Source of the DNA: Ceratorhiza oryzae-sativae
Lineage: Eukaryota; Basidiomycota; Agaricomycetes; Cantharellales; Ceratobasidiaceae
Reading direction: 5' to 3'
Assembly (NCBI GenBank): GCA_030998015.1
Contig: JARWMV010000003.1
Span: 310,001 to 374,000 of the forward strand
Length of the DNA: 64,000 nt
In this document: piece after piece, positions 1 through 12,667 of the stretch
Layout: each line of letters starts with the position of its first letter
Numbering within the stretch: position 1 is the stretch's first letter
Notes under the pieces: model-generated
The model's database searches: none
Told to the model about the DNA's origin: nothing
What the model saw: the letters and a program-made list of their open reading frames with translations, nothing else
Position numbers and translations under genes: made by a program

Positions 1-1168
1 GATAGTCGTCAAAGACCCAAGGCGATGTGATTAGCGATGTGAATATGCCACAGCAGCCGAAATGCGTAAAATTTGGGCTACGATAAGATGACCTCACGAT
101 TGCTTCCTTCAAGAGTACTGAACGGTATATAGGTTAAGCGCTGGTAGACGCTTGGTTTAGCAAGGTTTGCGCAGGTTGTGCGAAAATGTCGGCAAGCAGA
201 AATAAGCCCAGTTGCTAATAATGAATATATTGTAGGCGGATTTTATGTCGAATACGATGACTTGATAACCGAATGAGTACCCCTTGGAGGCCGTGTACCT
301 TCTACGGCCGCTTTGGATACAATGCTAGACCCCATGAATATTGCATTACACAACAGCGATTGAGCTTTAACACAACTAGGGAAAGTGGGTGAGAAAGCCA
401 AAACCGAAACCAAGCTGGCACAAACAGTCGCGGTCGGCGAGTTCTAGCGAGCCAAGAACACATGACCTGTATTTGTATAGAGCATTATGCGAATTTCAGC
501 TGCGATCGCTGCGGGCAAGACTAGCCCGTGTGGTTCCGCAAGCTGCGGCGCACAGGCCCTATTTTACTATTCTGTACCAAAAAGAAGCCAAAAATATCAC
601 TGTGAAAGCAACATCCATTCCCCTGAATAAGTTGTTGAACGAGATGGTACGCCGCGGCGATTCCAGCGCATGTAGCCACCTTGAGTCCGTGTTTCCAAAT
701 ATAGCTATCCATTTCTTCGTTTTATGTGCGTATGGATCATTGTATTTCGCTTTAAAATTTCAGCAAGGAAATTTGCCCTATATCATGTAGGCAAACACAA
801 GCACCAGTAACCGCTTTCCCAACTGCCAAGAGCAATGGCTCGATAGAGGTAATAGTTAATTTTACGATGTTTAGCGAACTCGCCAGCACCATCCCCTCTA
901 TCATCAATCAATGAGCCAAGCAACCATTTTTAGCCACCCAAAGACCCAGTCGTCCTTCCTTCGAACTAGTTCATACCCTGGTTCAAACAGTCGCTCAGTG
1001 CATAGCTCCCGAATGCCCATCCACCTAGATCTCGTTTGAACATCTCGGCAGTGTCCAGAAGAGATACATCAAGAGCACCAAACTCATGAATTGTGGTTGT
1101 CTATGTTTTTATTTTTACATGTGAGGGCATAAATACATAAACCCATGTAAAACAGACCCATATCCCAC
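1..1168. other. Intergenic, no gene supported
   Basis: I see no convincing gene here. An open frame at 389-790 (+) has no recognisable domain, no intron structure and a lysine/arginine-rich start that looks like chance. The stretch is AT-balanced and lies downstream of the F-box gene that ends at 1169. Confidence 0.5.
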
Positions 1169-3013
1169 CTAAGAATCTTCGAAACACCGACCCCAAGACT
1201 CCTTATTCAAAACACGAACATCCTTATACTCGAATGACAAGTCCTCGTTGCAACAGTACAACGCAGCAAGATGATCATTGATCAACGAGATCATCCGTTT
1301 CTCAACCCGAGACCCGCCCATGCGTTCCTGGTACGGATTCGTAACGATGCGGACATTCCCCCAGACTGAAAAAATGTGCCTAACCAAGATGTCAGTCGGG
1401 AATCAGATTCTTGGTTCGGCCGTGACTACGACCTCCCCCCCCCTCCCTCCACAAGGACGTACTTGACCAACATGATGGCATCACTGTAACCAAAATCTTT
1501 GATCCTTGTATGTGGGTTTGGCTCGTGGCGCCCGAATACTTGTGTTTCGATGGTATGGAGTGAACAAGGCCGGTTCCGCGCTGGCCAGCCAGTAGTCGAC
1601 GGTGGTAAAAAATCGAAAAGAGCATACACGCATACATGCACCAGATGTGGCATCCGAGACGCAACCAACGGGAGTTCTCGAAGGTGTATTCCAGCATTTG
1701 AGATCACAATCTCTCTCGAGTCGGGAAAGATTTCACCTATCACAAACGTACTCTCATGTTTTCCCATGACAGATCCGGGTACAGGCATGATACCGTCGAG
1801 CCTTAACGACCGAAACGGTAGCTTTTTAAGTCTCCAAAAAACAGATGCTTGGACTGGGTACTGGCACTGCTCAGATTCAGTACGAGCTAGCCGAAGTGAT
1901 AGCTTCTGAAGTTTGGGACTTTCCATAGTGAGAAGTGTCAAAACAGCTGAAAGAAGGCCATGAAGTGAACTTTGTATCCCTAAATTCCATAAAAAGCGGA
2001 GTGTGACTGAAGTCAAGTTGCGGACCATCGCCTGAACTCGCCAGAACGAACGGAAGATGAAATATGTGGCCTGGTTTAGCGAAAGGTGTTTTAACGAACG
2101 GAAAGCGGATTCGGGCATGGGAGAGATCGCGACCTCGTACCCGTTCCGATGGGTAACGATTTCCAACGATTCGAGGAACGGCCATGAAGCGATGATCCGA
2201 AAAGATTCCTCGTCGAGCACCTGATCTGTGCACGAAAAGCTCACAAGAGGGCATATACCAGCCAAAAAATAATCCAGTTTCCCAAGTCGATACTTGACAG
2301 ACAGAAGACTATCTGTAGAGAGAAACCGAATAGCACGATTCTCGAGCCGCGGAGTACGGTCCCCATCGGGGTATATCGCCAGCGTGTGCAGGTTGGGGCA
2401 CTTTTGAGCCAACAAGTGTAACGCAACTGAAGTCTCGGTAGTAGATACGTGATGGATTTGTAAAAATTTCGTGATGATAAACTTGACGCTCAACAGGGAT
2501 GGCGACAGAAACGGTAAGATCAATTGGGTATCCGGGCCGGCAAGACGGTTCGCACAAGTGATTGATAACAGATTTGGCAACAAAGTGCGCTGGCTCGAAA
2601 AGTAGCAAAGAGCATCCAACGGCGGTTGACTGAGGTTACAGAGTCCGTTTCTACAGACCTCGAGATGTTTCACCCATGGGGCGTATATATCGAAACGTGC
2701 AAATGTGTCGAAACCTTGCGAAGCACACTATGGAAAAGGGAGGAATGGATCTGCCGCCCCAAGAAGCCGGGACAAGAATACCACTCACTTCAGATGTATG
2801 CAGCCTTCCTTCATGAGGAACGCACCAATCCGATATGAGACTCAAAAGTTGACACACGCCATCAACACGTTCCCAGAGTTGTGGCATAATCGCAGCGAAG
2901 AGTGAGCGACATGTGAGGGCTAGAGCGGACCTATCTCGAATCTTCAATCGCATGTACACCTGGCTGGCGAGCTCAGGAATCTCGAAGATGTTTCTGTGGG
3001 TGAACCGCGACAT
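1169..3013 (-). CDS. F-box protein with leucine-rich C-terminal region
   Basis: Predicted substrate receptor of an SCF ubiquitin ligase. I resolve three exons: 3013-2789, 2727-1463 and 1379-1169, with GT-AG introns of 61 and 83 bp. The joined length is 1701 nt (566 residues) and the phases agree at both junctions. An F-box-like segment lies at about residues 7-55 (start MSRFTHRNIFEIPELASQ, then a run ending LTCRSLFAAIMPQLWERV), followed by FARFDIYAPWVKHLEV just after intron 1. The rest has irregular leucine-rich spacing as in fungal F-box/LRR proteins, with no clean consensus repeat. The ATG at 3013 is the first in frame and sits immediately before the F-box. The family is strongly expanded in Rhizoctonia-like fungi; the target protein cannot be inferred. 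The family assignment is from pattern recognition. Confidence 0.8.
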
Positions 3014-3196
3014 GATGGTCGGCCGCAGAGGGACGGACTACAGACAAGAATAGCTTATATAATAAGAGATCCAGACCCTTCTAATTAAACGCCAATACCC
3101 ATCATATCCTACAGAGACTATCCTACAAAGCAGCATCTTGCCAAAGAACCCACAAAAGGAAAGAGCGGAGAGCAGGAAACACAGTAGGCAGCGTAT

Positions 3197-4644
3197 TCAC
3201 TTGTCCGCCACACTCCCAAACGAGGAAAAACTAACCACCGTGCCAAAACTCTCGCCTCGGACACTGCTTCTCACATGGTGCACCGCGCCTGTTCTATGCC
3301 TCGGCCTGGTTCCGAGTTCGATGTCGGCCGTGCGGACCGGGAGGGTGATTTGCGCGCGCTGGCCCCACTCGGCTGGACCTTGGACACTTCGCATCGAGAG
3401 GAGCATACGGGATAGGGAGATAGTTGTAATGGACCAGACAGATGTATAGGGGAGGCCCGCGAGGCTTTGCTGTGGTCGGTTGTGAGCGGGGCTTTGAGAA
3501 GAAAGAGCAGACAGAGCTTACTCTGGCGTATCGCCAAACCAACAGATTAAACAACATGGCCGAGAATATAGCTATAAATACAAGAACCCGTCTCGAACGA
3601 CGACATTCATCAGAGGTGTTTTACTTGTCCTATTTCCGCCATGCATCAGACGACATTTTCTTTTCTGAAAACAGCCGAGACGGGGACGCACCTCGGGGTG
3701 GACAACCACAACCAAACTAGCAGACACAGGATCAACGCATGATACAGGATCCCGTTGAGCCAAACCGTCCACGTATCTTCCACGCTCCCACGACACATGT
3801 TCAAAACTGGGTTGTACGAGAACGAATATTGCCCAAGTCAGGACCCCAACCGAGAAGCAGAACCAACCAACTTACGATATCGCCTCATCAAGTTGCCCGT
3901 ACAGATAAACACATCCAATGCACAATGGATCACCCAAAAGGGTCCCAAAACGAAAAGCGCGAGTCGCTGGCTTTGCCAAATATCAAACACGCGCGTAGCG
4001 ACGATGACTAGTGGATTGTTCGGAGGAATAAGAAGGGGAACAGGCTCGGTAGAATGTGCCCGGGGAATTTGCTTACAGGCTGTGGTTTGGATGGCGATGA
4101 GCTCGAGATAGACGTTGAGGACGAGCCAGCGGCGACAGCTAGTGTGGTTGGGGTTTCAGCCTGGCACGAGAGATCAGCGGTGGAGCTTACTTACATCTAC
4201 AAATTGAATGTCAGCAGACATCGCGAGTGTGCACAACTTACTCACCGCGTCATCGAGAAACGTCGCCAGACCAGACATCACTGCACATCAAATAAGGTCA
4301 TCAGAAGACAACAGGGTCCCGAGGTAGGGACATACTGGTAAACGCAATGGCAATCCACAACGTGACCACGTAGCGATTGAAGAAGAAGATCGCCTTGACG
4401 ATTCCAAACTAGAATCGCGCTGAGCTTCTCATATATTTTCCCATACGAAGAAGCACATACCTTGGCTGGCCAGACAAGTGTGATTTCGTCGGCGAGTGTG
4501 ATCACTAGGGGGTGAAGGGAGTGAGTGCGAGACACAACCGAGGACGGCGCACGTACGATGATCCCACAAGAGGAGGGCGATGGATGCGAGGGTAAAGTAC
4601 TGGGTTGCCTGAACATCCTGCACACCGAGCAGAAAACCGTCCAT
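3197..4644 (-). CDS. DUF6533 multi-pass membrane protein, copy 1
   Basis: A multi-exon membrane protein of the agaricomycete DUF6533 family, function unknown. Exon 1 starts at 4644 and ends IALLLWDH. After an intron the reading resumes ITLADEITLVWPAK, the family hallmark (a Tyr/Trp-Asp-His then an acidic E and W-P in the first two helices). Later exons contain VFDIWQSQRLALFVLG and a last exon ending SMRSVQGPAEWGQRAQ and a Ser-rich tail, stop at 3197. Every block has a counterpart in the gene at 29437-30768, so the two are paralogs on the same strand about 26 kb apart. Exact internal exon borders are not all resolved. Likely seven helices with a cytoplasmic tail, by analogy with the family. 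No regulatory signal recognised. Confidence 0.7.
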
Positions 4645-5031
4645 CGCGGGTACATGTCCAGGTTTCCCAGCCAAGGCCAGCCAAGCGAGAGGGGAGGAAC
4701 ACTGCAAAGTGCAAGGGGATATATACGGTGGGGACCTCAAACAAGTCCGTAACGGGGAATGTCCATCACCGTCGCCATCGATAGCGGCGCAACCGACGCC
4801 ATCGGACGAGCCTAGACAAGGGTCATCCCTATGCTCATTTTCGTCCACCGCCGCGAGAAGCCATCAGCACACACGCATCACCAGGCTTCCATTCAATAGC
4901 CGCCCTAGATACAGACAAATTCCCGGCTTCTCACGTCCAATTAATATATTCTGCCTCTAAAATAACAAACCGTCCCGGATCCGAAGAATAACAAACAAAC
5001 GAAAAAAAAAGTCGATAGATAACCACCGAGC

Positions 5032-8000
5032 TCAATCGGTTCGTGAAAAATACGAACACTCGACATCATACCTGGCTTTTGCGATTTCCAGAATCGGCAG
5101 ATCGACCATCCACGCGTTTTTGGCTGGATCGTACGCAGGCTCAGCCTGGACCTGTCCATGCGAGGTGAATTCCGCGCTCCTAAACGAGTCTGCACGCTTG
5201 GGTGCGCCCCAAATGATCAGCCTGTACACAGGGCCGTATTGCTTTACCGGGTCAAAGTCGTGGTGCTGGTTCTTGGTCTCGACGCCAATCCGCCGCACGA
5301 TTCGCGAGTTGCGATGCTCAATCGTCTGCGCTCCATCAGTTTCACGCGCACCGCACGAGAGGATACAATCGCCTTTACCTGCGTGATTCGAATCTTCCAA
5401 TACACGTTCCTGGCTTGATCGTCTCCAAGCGCACCGTCCTCGATGGCTTGGCTAAACTCGGTGTTGGGTGGTGTATTGGGCGTCACAGGAGCCAGACTTT
5501 CCCGAAGTCGTCGAACCGTAGGGGCAGTCGCGGCTGACACTCCATCATCCAGGTACATGTCATAGTACTGTGGCGCGGCGAGGGCTTAATTGGTGCATGA
5601 TTGAAATGCCGGGCCAGGATGCTAACCTTGCTGGTCTTGAGATGACCAGGATACACGTGGATTGAGATCGGCCCTTGTGCCACCCAGTCTTCCGCATACA
5701 AGCTAGGCTCGATTTGTGGAATGATAGCGCCTGGCACCATCTAAAGTTTCAGATCCAACCAAACCGATCCTAGAAGGGAAAAAAAAAGACTCACCGAATC
5801 GTATAAACATGGGCGTAATCCAACATACATCTTCGAGCGACCTATTCATATGTGCCCGGTAAGGAATGAGCGAACCACCTTTGAACTCGTCATGCAGCCG
5901 AACCGCGGATAACGCTCCGCCTGCCCGTAAATTGCACTGCCACCAAGAGTGGGGGCGCGGCAAATATACGGTGCGCGTCGGTCGTTCGGGGTCGTCCCCT
6001 TGAGGGTGCAGGATCGGCGCGACGAGAAGATCATCCCCAACGGTGTATTCATCATCGAGAAAGTCCGAATTCTATCCGATTTGGTCATTTGATGCAGTTA
6101 AGAATATGACTCAGGCTCACCTCTGCCACTAGTGAAGAATCATCCTCGTTTGAAATCACCTTGGTAATAATTCAAAGCGCAAATCCCATCTACAAACGAG
6201 ATTTGACCTACCAGTGATCGCGCGATTGGCAGACCTGTGAACAAATTGTCGAACATTTGATCATACAAAAGCTGGAGCAGCGTGTATCGCAGCTGGACAT
6301 AGTATTGGCATACGGGCAACGTGTTTTTGTAAAGCCACTTTTGATTCTCGGGCACATGATCGACGTATTCCCGAAAACGAAACGGCTCCTGTGTGGTGGT
6401 CAATGCCAAGGGAATACGGACCAGCCCAAATCGGACACTTGCCTGGAACAGCTTCTTTCCGGGTTTGCCATTATAGTGATTCCTATGGTGCGCACACCAG
6501 TCAACACTTGGTCAGTTTCTGAAATCCAACCACAGGGTTGGGTTTAGACGCGCATATATAGCCGCTTGACTTACCTGAACCACGGTAATAACGAATAGGC
6601 ACAATACCACCGCATCACCAACTCTGGAGACGCCCACTTTCCACCATCTCTCCCAGGTTCAAACCCCCCGACGTCCCCACCGGAAATCGTAATCCCGGAT
6701 AACCCGAGCGACAACACTTGGGCCACAGACACTCGAAGAAAATCCCAATCCGACGCGTTATCGCCAGTCCAAAGTCCGGCAAACCGATGCAAGCCAATGT
6801 ACCCTCCGCGGCCGATGATAAAGTTTCGTTTCTTTTCGCGTTCGGGGTTGGTATACCAGCCTCGGTAGGTTGCTTTGTGTAGGTTAAAGGCGTACAGGGA
6901 CCAGATTTGAATGGCCGGATGTTCGTCCGATATCCCGTGGGTTGCGTCCGAAGTCAGCAGCAATCGAAATGGGAAACTATCACAGGAGAGTTAGGCGACG
7001 TCGCTCATGAGGATCTAGTCGCACCTTCGCATATCACCATAACTCGCGCCCATGCAAGGCGAAGTCATATCCTGCCATACAAACTCGAGACCCAAGGAAA
7101 TCAGATACTCGTACTGCCTGCCCCACCATCTCCGAACCGCGCGCCGATTTAAATCCGGGTAGTATCCTGGCTATAGCAACAGTCTCGGGGTCAAAAACGA
7201 TCCGGGGCTCAACTAGTGTTTAATCTAAAATTACCCTGCCTCGATCTCCGCCGTACCAGACACCGCCCCGAAATGGTTTCCCAGTGTTCCAAGTGGTTTC
7301 TAGATGGCTACAAGGTCGAAACGGATTAGAGACTTGTCAGTGGCCAGGATATTACTGAGCATATATCCTGTGCTTACACGTCGTCTACGGGCGCGTAATG
7401 CTTTCTTGGCTCTTGGTCGAAATCACATGCCTCAAACTCGACTCGACGTCCGCCAGAGTACAGGACGTACTTGTCCTCTTGCACGTTGCACGGACCGCCC
7501 GAGGCTAGGTAACGCTTGTCCTTGACAAAGTGCCTAGGCCCAGCGATCCAATCTCAATATCAGGGGCAAACTGTGGCAAACCACTTACCCTTCCTCTAGC
7601 CCGCTACACAGCGTCGAATAGGTCGGGTCCTCGTCTCCATTAATAAAGGGTGTAATGTTGGTGCTACACTTTACTCCTTGCGCCCGGAGTCTTGAGAAAA
7701 ATGCTTTTGGATTGGGAAATCTCCTCTCGTCTATAGTAAAAGTCTTATAGTCCCGTTGAATGTCCACATCGATGTGTATCCCGTCCAGCGGAAAGTTGAG
7801 CTCTCGATACTGCCTGACTATGTCCTCGATTTTCTCCGAGCTGTCGTACCCGTAGCAGCCCTGGTGGTAGCCTAGCACGTAGCGAGGCTTTAGGCGCGGC
7901 CGGCCGACGATCAGCGTATAAGTGTTGATCACCCGGCCAATCGACTCGTCTGCAATCACGAATAGTCGCATGCTGTTGAATCGGGTGGCCACTCGCAACG

Positions 8001-9157
8001 AGCTGTTGTCTTTAGTGCCGATATCCAGGCAGACCTGCGAAAAATTGTCGACAAAGCTCGCTACTTTTAGCCTGTGTTCTGGATGTTGTCGGATTTCCAT
8101 CCAGAAAGGTTCCGAATGATATAATGGCTCTCGCGAGTCAAGGGGTCCTTGGCCGTATACCTGGGAACAGGTCATATTATCGTAATCTAGAGGACAAAAC
8201 AGGAATGTCAGTCAACGGCCACCGACAACGAAGAAAACTGGACGCTAGACTCGCTGAAATAATCGACCACGACTTTTGTTTTGAGCAATTGCCTTCCTCC
8301 CTGTTCGCCAAAGCCTGTAAAAATGGCATTCCAAATTTAGAATTTGAAACATCGTCTGGTCGCGACGAAGCAAAAACGCACCAAGGTAGTTGGCCATGCT
8401 CGGTTTGCTCACTTCCACTATGGTCGAAAGGTCGTCGTACAAGATCCCGTGGACTTTGGTCTGCCATACGATCCTCAAGTCTCGAATGTCATCGTCCATT
8501 TGAGGCTTGACGACGCCGAGTTCAAGCAGATAGTCGTCGTCCCGGGTTTTGCGGCGGGCAATCGGTTGAACTACGATGATCTTGAACCGCTCCTTGCGGA
8601 CATAGATCCGCATATGATACTGATCTGGTACAACTGGGATAGATCGCGACTCGAGGATGATATACTCGGGAGTATCCTCGCAAACGACTTCCCAATGGAG
8701 TCGCTCAAAATGGTCCAGTGTGTCGATGAGCTTTTTCATCGTTGTCTTGACCAGGTTTCGTCTAAAATATAGTGCCAATCAGAGAGACCAGATTTCAATG
8801 TAGAGAAAAAAAGAGCTCTTACGAGTTATTATCGAGATAATGATCGAGTGAATCATGCTTGGGGCTAAACCGTATTCGGAACGCGGTCGGCCGGACAAAG
8901 TCGATCAAGAGGACCTTGTCACCGTTGCTGCAGAGTGCGCGGCCGTGATGGCAGGCGGCATGGATGACTTCGCCGTCAGGGCCGAATTGGTCAGGGTGCA
9001 GGTGGACACGCTCCACGCGTCTGAACCGAGCGTCTCCGTCGCGCGAGTCCACGTTCTCGAAAAAGTCTTCGGCCTTGACGTAGCTGTACGCATCCGCCGC
9101 TTTGTCGTACGACATGGCCGCCAGGAACGCGTCAGGTCGCGCTACAGTCGTCGTCAA
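5032..9157 (-). CDS. GH31 enzyme, alpha-1,4-glucan lyase-like
   Basis: A large multi-exon glycoside hydrolase family 31 protein. Exon 1 is 9157-8823, exon 2 8761-8382, exon 3 starts at 8314; more introns follow, and the stop is at 5032. Blocks in order: an N-terminal beta-sandwich region, GYHQGCYGY with FPLDGIHIDVDIQ, CSTNITPFING, the nucleophile segment EFVWQDMTSP (Asp codon 7069-7071), FIIGRGGYIG then AGLWTGDN, LSLGLSGITISGGDVGGFE, and a C-terminal MYLDDGV. In GH31 hydrolases the nucleophile segment is usually W-x-D-M-N-E; here it reads WQDMTSP, as I remember it in fungal alpha-1,4-glucan lyases, which cleave alpha-glucans by elimination to give 1,5-anhydrofructose. No signal peptide is evident at the start (MTTTVARPDAFLAAMSYDKA), consistent with a cytosolic enzyme acting on glycogen. 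A hydrolase remains possible. Some internal splice sites (for example near 8190-8230) are unresolved. Confidence 0.8.
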
Positions 9158-9363
9158 ATAGGGAAAGGAACACGGTCACGTGTTTCGCGCGCCAAAAGTC
9201 TAGACCAGGCCCTCGTTCCTTGCCGTTTTCAAGTAAGGTGCTCTAAAGTCGTCCATTGCACAAATTACATCAAATCTACAAAACGACCACCCTACTTCTT
9301 CAAAACATCTCGTCCACATACAAAAAGTGATACAGGAGGATCGTTACATACGAGCTATACAAG

Positions 9364-10930
9364 TTACATAGACCAGCCGGACAAGGCCGGGCTCGAGTAC
9401 AGCGCGCGACGTCGATCGGGGAGTGGGGGGATATATTGGGAATAACTCGCCACGTCCCAGGCATCACCGACCGAGGAGCCGGATCGGGCGAATGAATTAT
9501 CTGATGACATTTGCTGGAAACGGCTTAGTGTCATCTGGGCGGCCTCGGGAGATTTCAACGTACTGTGGTCGGATGGAGGATGGGGGGGGGGGATGAGGCC
9601 TGGGTCTCGGCGTTGACGGTGTGCGCACGTCTCGTCTATTCGGTCCGCGTTCAGAAGAACCCGTGGAGCGATGGGCGAGACCGGTGATTTAGCGTATTAT
9701 GGACTAGTTGCTATTGAACATGGTGTAAGCTTGACGGAGAAAATCATAACGAGGATCATCTCACATGCACGGCGGAAGCCCGCATCAGCCATAAACTAAA
9801 AACCTGTTCAATTTCGTCAGTGTTCGATTTCAGCAAGTTCAATCGGCTGGTAAATACCGGTAGTGCTGTTTGCCCCCGGGACTCGAGTCGCCTCGAGTCC
9901 CGGGGGTTGGGGTGCCGAGCGGAATGAACAGGGGTCGAGCTGTACGTATTGAGATTATCCCGCGCATGGGGTGGGTGCCGGGCACTTAGTCGAGCAAACA
10001 GTGTGCATAGATCAATCTCAGACGTACCATAGTTGGGTGCCACCTGCCACTCCCGAGACCGCAGGCCGATTCGGGTTACCAAGGTGGAGCGCCAGCGGGA
10101 TGTTGCCTACAGCCAGTTGTGAGCATCCCAATAAATCAGGCAGAGGAATATAAAACGCTCACCACAGGTAAACGGTCGACAGGGCATGTTATAGGCATAC
10201 GCTAACGCGAGGAAATTCAACCTTGGCATGACACGACGAGGGCATTCGTGGACTTACATGAACGGGTACTGGCCCCGCATCACCTATAAGCTCAAGTCTC
10301 TATCGAGTAATTGGTATCGAATTTCATGAAATATGGAAATATTCATAATTACCGTTTCTGTACCCGCGGATGCTGTCACCTTGGTGGAGAGGGAGAGGAG
10401 AGGGGGGAGAGGGGGAGAGGGGATAGGGGATAGGGGGGAAGGGGGAGGAGGGGAGGAAAACGATCAAGGAAAAAGATAAATCTGTATTGAAATCAATCAA
10501 TTATTTGGGCTTTCGTTCAAAGAATCAAAGTACTCACGAATGGTTAAATAGAAAAAAGGTCCCGACTCGGACGCCGAAGATGCCGCCAACGCGGGGGCAT
10601 AGACGACATAAAATACATCTTTCGTGCATCAACGTCAGAACCGCGCATACAGATCGAATAGCTCGAGATAGTTACCGACAGACCACGCCTGCGCAACCTG
10701 CTCGTGCAGAGATGTGACGGGCATACGCTGTACATCGTGAGACAGAATGTTCAGTCTTTCTCTTGTGCTACGAACAAACAAACTTACATGAACGGCCCGA
10801 GTCCGCATCGCCCACCAACATGCACCTATCAAACACGCTTAGCCTACATGTGAGGGTGCTCAAAAGTCGACTCACCAGCAAAGCTGCGTTTAGCAGCACC
10901 GCGCGGATCCGAGTTGGGAAGAAAGAACGA
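9364..10930 (-). CDS. Putative SAC3/GANP-type (PCI-like) protein, copy 1
   Basis: A chain of short exons on the minus strand, supported by conserved peptides in the duplicate at 16737-18005. In order: WWAMRTRAVH ending at a GTAAGT donor (10787), then VTSLHEQVAQAWSVGNYLEL with FDLYARF, then APALAASSASESGPFFYL, later LNFLALAYAYNMPCRPF (near 10190) and FMADAGF (near 9785), with a Ser/Pro-rich tail that stops at 9364. The pattern (aromatic-Ala-x-Arg-x-Arg-Ala, then Gln-Ala-Trp-x-x-Gly-Asn-Tyr and Phe-x-Leu-Tyr) resembles SAC3/GANP domains of mRNA-export and splicing factors. That is a moderate inference. The start codon and several junctions are unresolved, and the 3' part may be a separate exon or gene. 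It may be a relic: the duplicate copy is clearly broken. Confidence 0.4.
10381..10456 (+). repeat. Purine-rich G/A tract
   Basis: An interrupted run of GGAGAGG-type units, almost pure purine on the + strand, lies between exons of the copy-1 gene. A shorter G-run occurs at the matching place in copy 2 (about 17514-17545). It is low-complexity DNA inside an intron or non-coding spacer; I see no gene in it. Confidence 0.6.
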
Positions 10931-11074
10931 TAAGATATTTTTTTGGTTTTTATATTTTTGATTTTTTTTGGGGTTTCGAATTTTGATGTTTTTTGTGATT
11001 TTGTGGAAATAATATGTGAACCGAGTCAAAGTCGAATAAATGAGTGAATGTGTCTGTAAGAAGAGAGTGTAAAA

Positions 11075-12573
11075 TTAGTGGTTGGCGCTCATGGCGCCAC
11101 CCGCATCCACAACCATAAAGTCGCCGCTCTGGTGGAGCCGGCGCGGGGATTTGTCGTAGGCATCGGCAATGGGCGGGAGCGGGAAGCAGGGACTGGAAGG
11201 TGTCAGCGGTGGAGTCGAATTCGGCGAGGACGATGCCGTGCCGCAAGAGAGCCGAGGCGAGAGTAGCTCGTCGCGACCGTCGAGCATGTAAGCCTCATCG
11301 CAGGGTTCGCTGTCACCGTCGTCGTCATCGCCGGCCAAGTCGGACATATTGCCATGATGTGCGTGATCGGCAGGGTCCGCATCACCGCACTTGGCAGGAT
11401 ACTTGTTCCCACCAACCACGTTCGACCTGTCTGACTGGTCGGTCGACTTTTCCAGCTTGCTCACCGGCGAGAGCTGTGTCGGCGTTGGCGGGATGGTGAT
11501 ATTCGAGCTGTCCGGCTGGGGGCGGCGACGATGCTCCGGTGCCACGCTCGCCACAGAGCTCCTTTCGGTGATCTCTCCACCGCGTCTAGAAACCGGCCTT
11601 CAGATCGGAAAATGGTCAGTCATATCGCACCAGCTATCAAATCCCATGCTTCTCACTTGGACAGGAGAACGGCGATGCTGGCCGAACCTGGGTACACGCG
11701 CAGTGGCTTCATCGGGGGAGCCTTGATACACTCCGCCTGATAACGAAACAAAAAGGCTCGGACGTTTTCGCCGCTGTGAGTAGAATACGAATCAATCACC
11801 CGCGTCAATTCCGGCAACAGACAGCGACATACCTTTTTGGCTTCCGCTCGAACAGGGAACCCGGCTTTGGCCGCGTGTCGTCGACCAGCTTCTTGATCAT
11901 CTCCCGCCGCAGTGGGCTGGTTCGACCAACTGGAGCCTTGCGAATCTGGGCTTCCAGGGCTTTTTCTTGCTGGTGGGGTGACTTGACGCGGTGACTTGGG
12001 ACGGACGCTACCAGAGATTGTTCAGGCCGGCTGGGTGGCTCGGGATGAGCCACCGTCGCCTTGTGCAGCGAGTTCCCAACCTGACACCCGACGAAGCAAA
12101 CTTCATCGTTGTCCTTGGATTCTGGGTCGGGACCTTGCTTCTTCTCCTCTGTTTGCTTGTTCACCGGGGGTGTTGGACGCTTCAGGGGTATGTCAGCTAC
12201 CCGACCTCCTCACGCTCCACCGCACTCCCTTCGACTTACTGGCTTGGCCGAATATGACAACATTGTCCAATCGTTTCTACCCTTCGTTGTGCTTAAACCA
12301 ACGGACGCTGTCCCTCTTGAGACTGCACGAGTCACACTGGAGTCGCGCCAGTGCGGGTATAGCATGGTCATGAGCCCACCTCGCATACAGCCCGAGTAAA
12401 AGGAGCTGCAGCTTGGTGTGCACTGGTGCGAGTTGTTGGATGTGTTTTTGTACGAGTGCATTGTCGATATGGTTGTGGATGTCGGGAAAATCAGAAATTC
12501 GAATATCCACCGAGTCCCCCTATTAGTCTAAGCGCCAGCGGCACGCGACCTCGAGCATTTTGGCTCGCGGCAC
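11075..12573 (-). pseudogene. Unrecognised duplicated gene A, copy 1 (decayed 5' end)
   Basis: Protein of unknown function, recognised as coding because its peptides are conserved in copy 2 (18185-19667) while the DNA has drifted. Blocks in order: VDIRISDFPDI and QLAPVHTKLQLLLLGLYAR in exon 1; a Lys/Pro-rich exon with TSPLRREMIKKLVDDTRPKP and SLFERKPKR; GENVRAFLFRYQAECIKAPP with PPMKPLRVYPGSAS; then SVASVAPEHRRRP and an acidic Asp-rich tail ending at 11075, with the stop at the same place in both copies. Compared with copy 2, the initiator ATG is GTG (12571-12573) and two adjacent stops (TAA TAG, about 12521-12526) interrupt exon 1. An internal start could still give a shorter protein from this copy. 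No domain recognised. Confidence 0.55.
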
Positions 12574-12667
12574 TGGGATGCAGCATCCGTCTGGGCAGTT
12601 GAACTGCCGCTTGGTTTGGAAAGCTGAGGTTAAGCATCTCGAGTTCGACTGGAGTGCAGAACTATTC

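Larger units (their letters stand above)
9250..12580. repeat. Segmental duplication, copy 1
   Basis: About 3.3 kb matches 16260-19670 in the same orientation, containing the same two minus-strand genes in the same order. Matching blocks include GCATCAGCCATAAACTAAAA near 9782/16919, the peptide FLALAYAYN near 10180/17310, PPMKPLRVYPGSAS near 11680/18800 and a shared outer GATCCTCCTGTA near 9330/16340. Divergence is considerable, with many indels, so the event is old. The isocitrate-lyase-family gene lies between the two copies. Confidence 0.75.

Noticed and set aside
389..790. Open frame of 133 codons (+)
   Set aside because: No domain, no intron context, an equally open antisense frame (521-712); treated as chance.
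8344..8772. Plus-strand frame of 142 codons
   Set aside because: Exactly antisense to GH31 exon 2, whose peptide is recognisable; a shadow.
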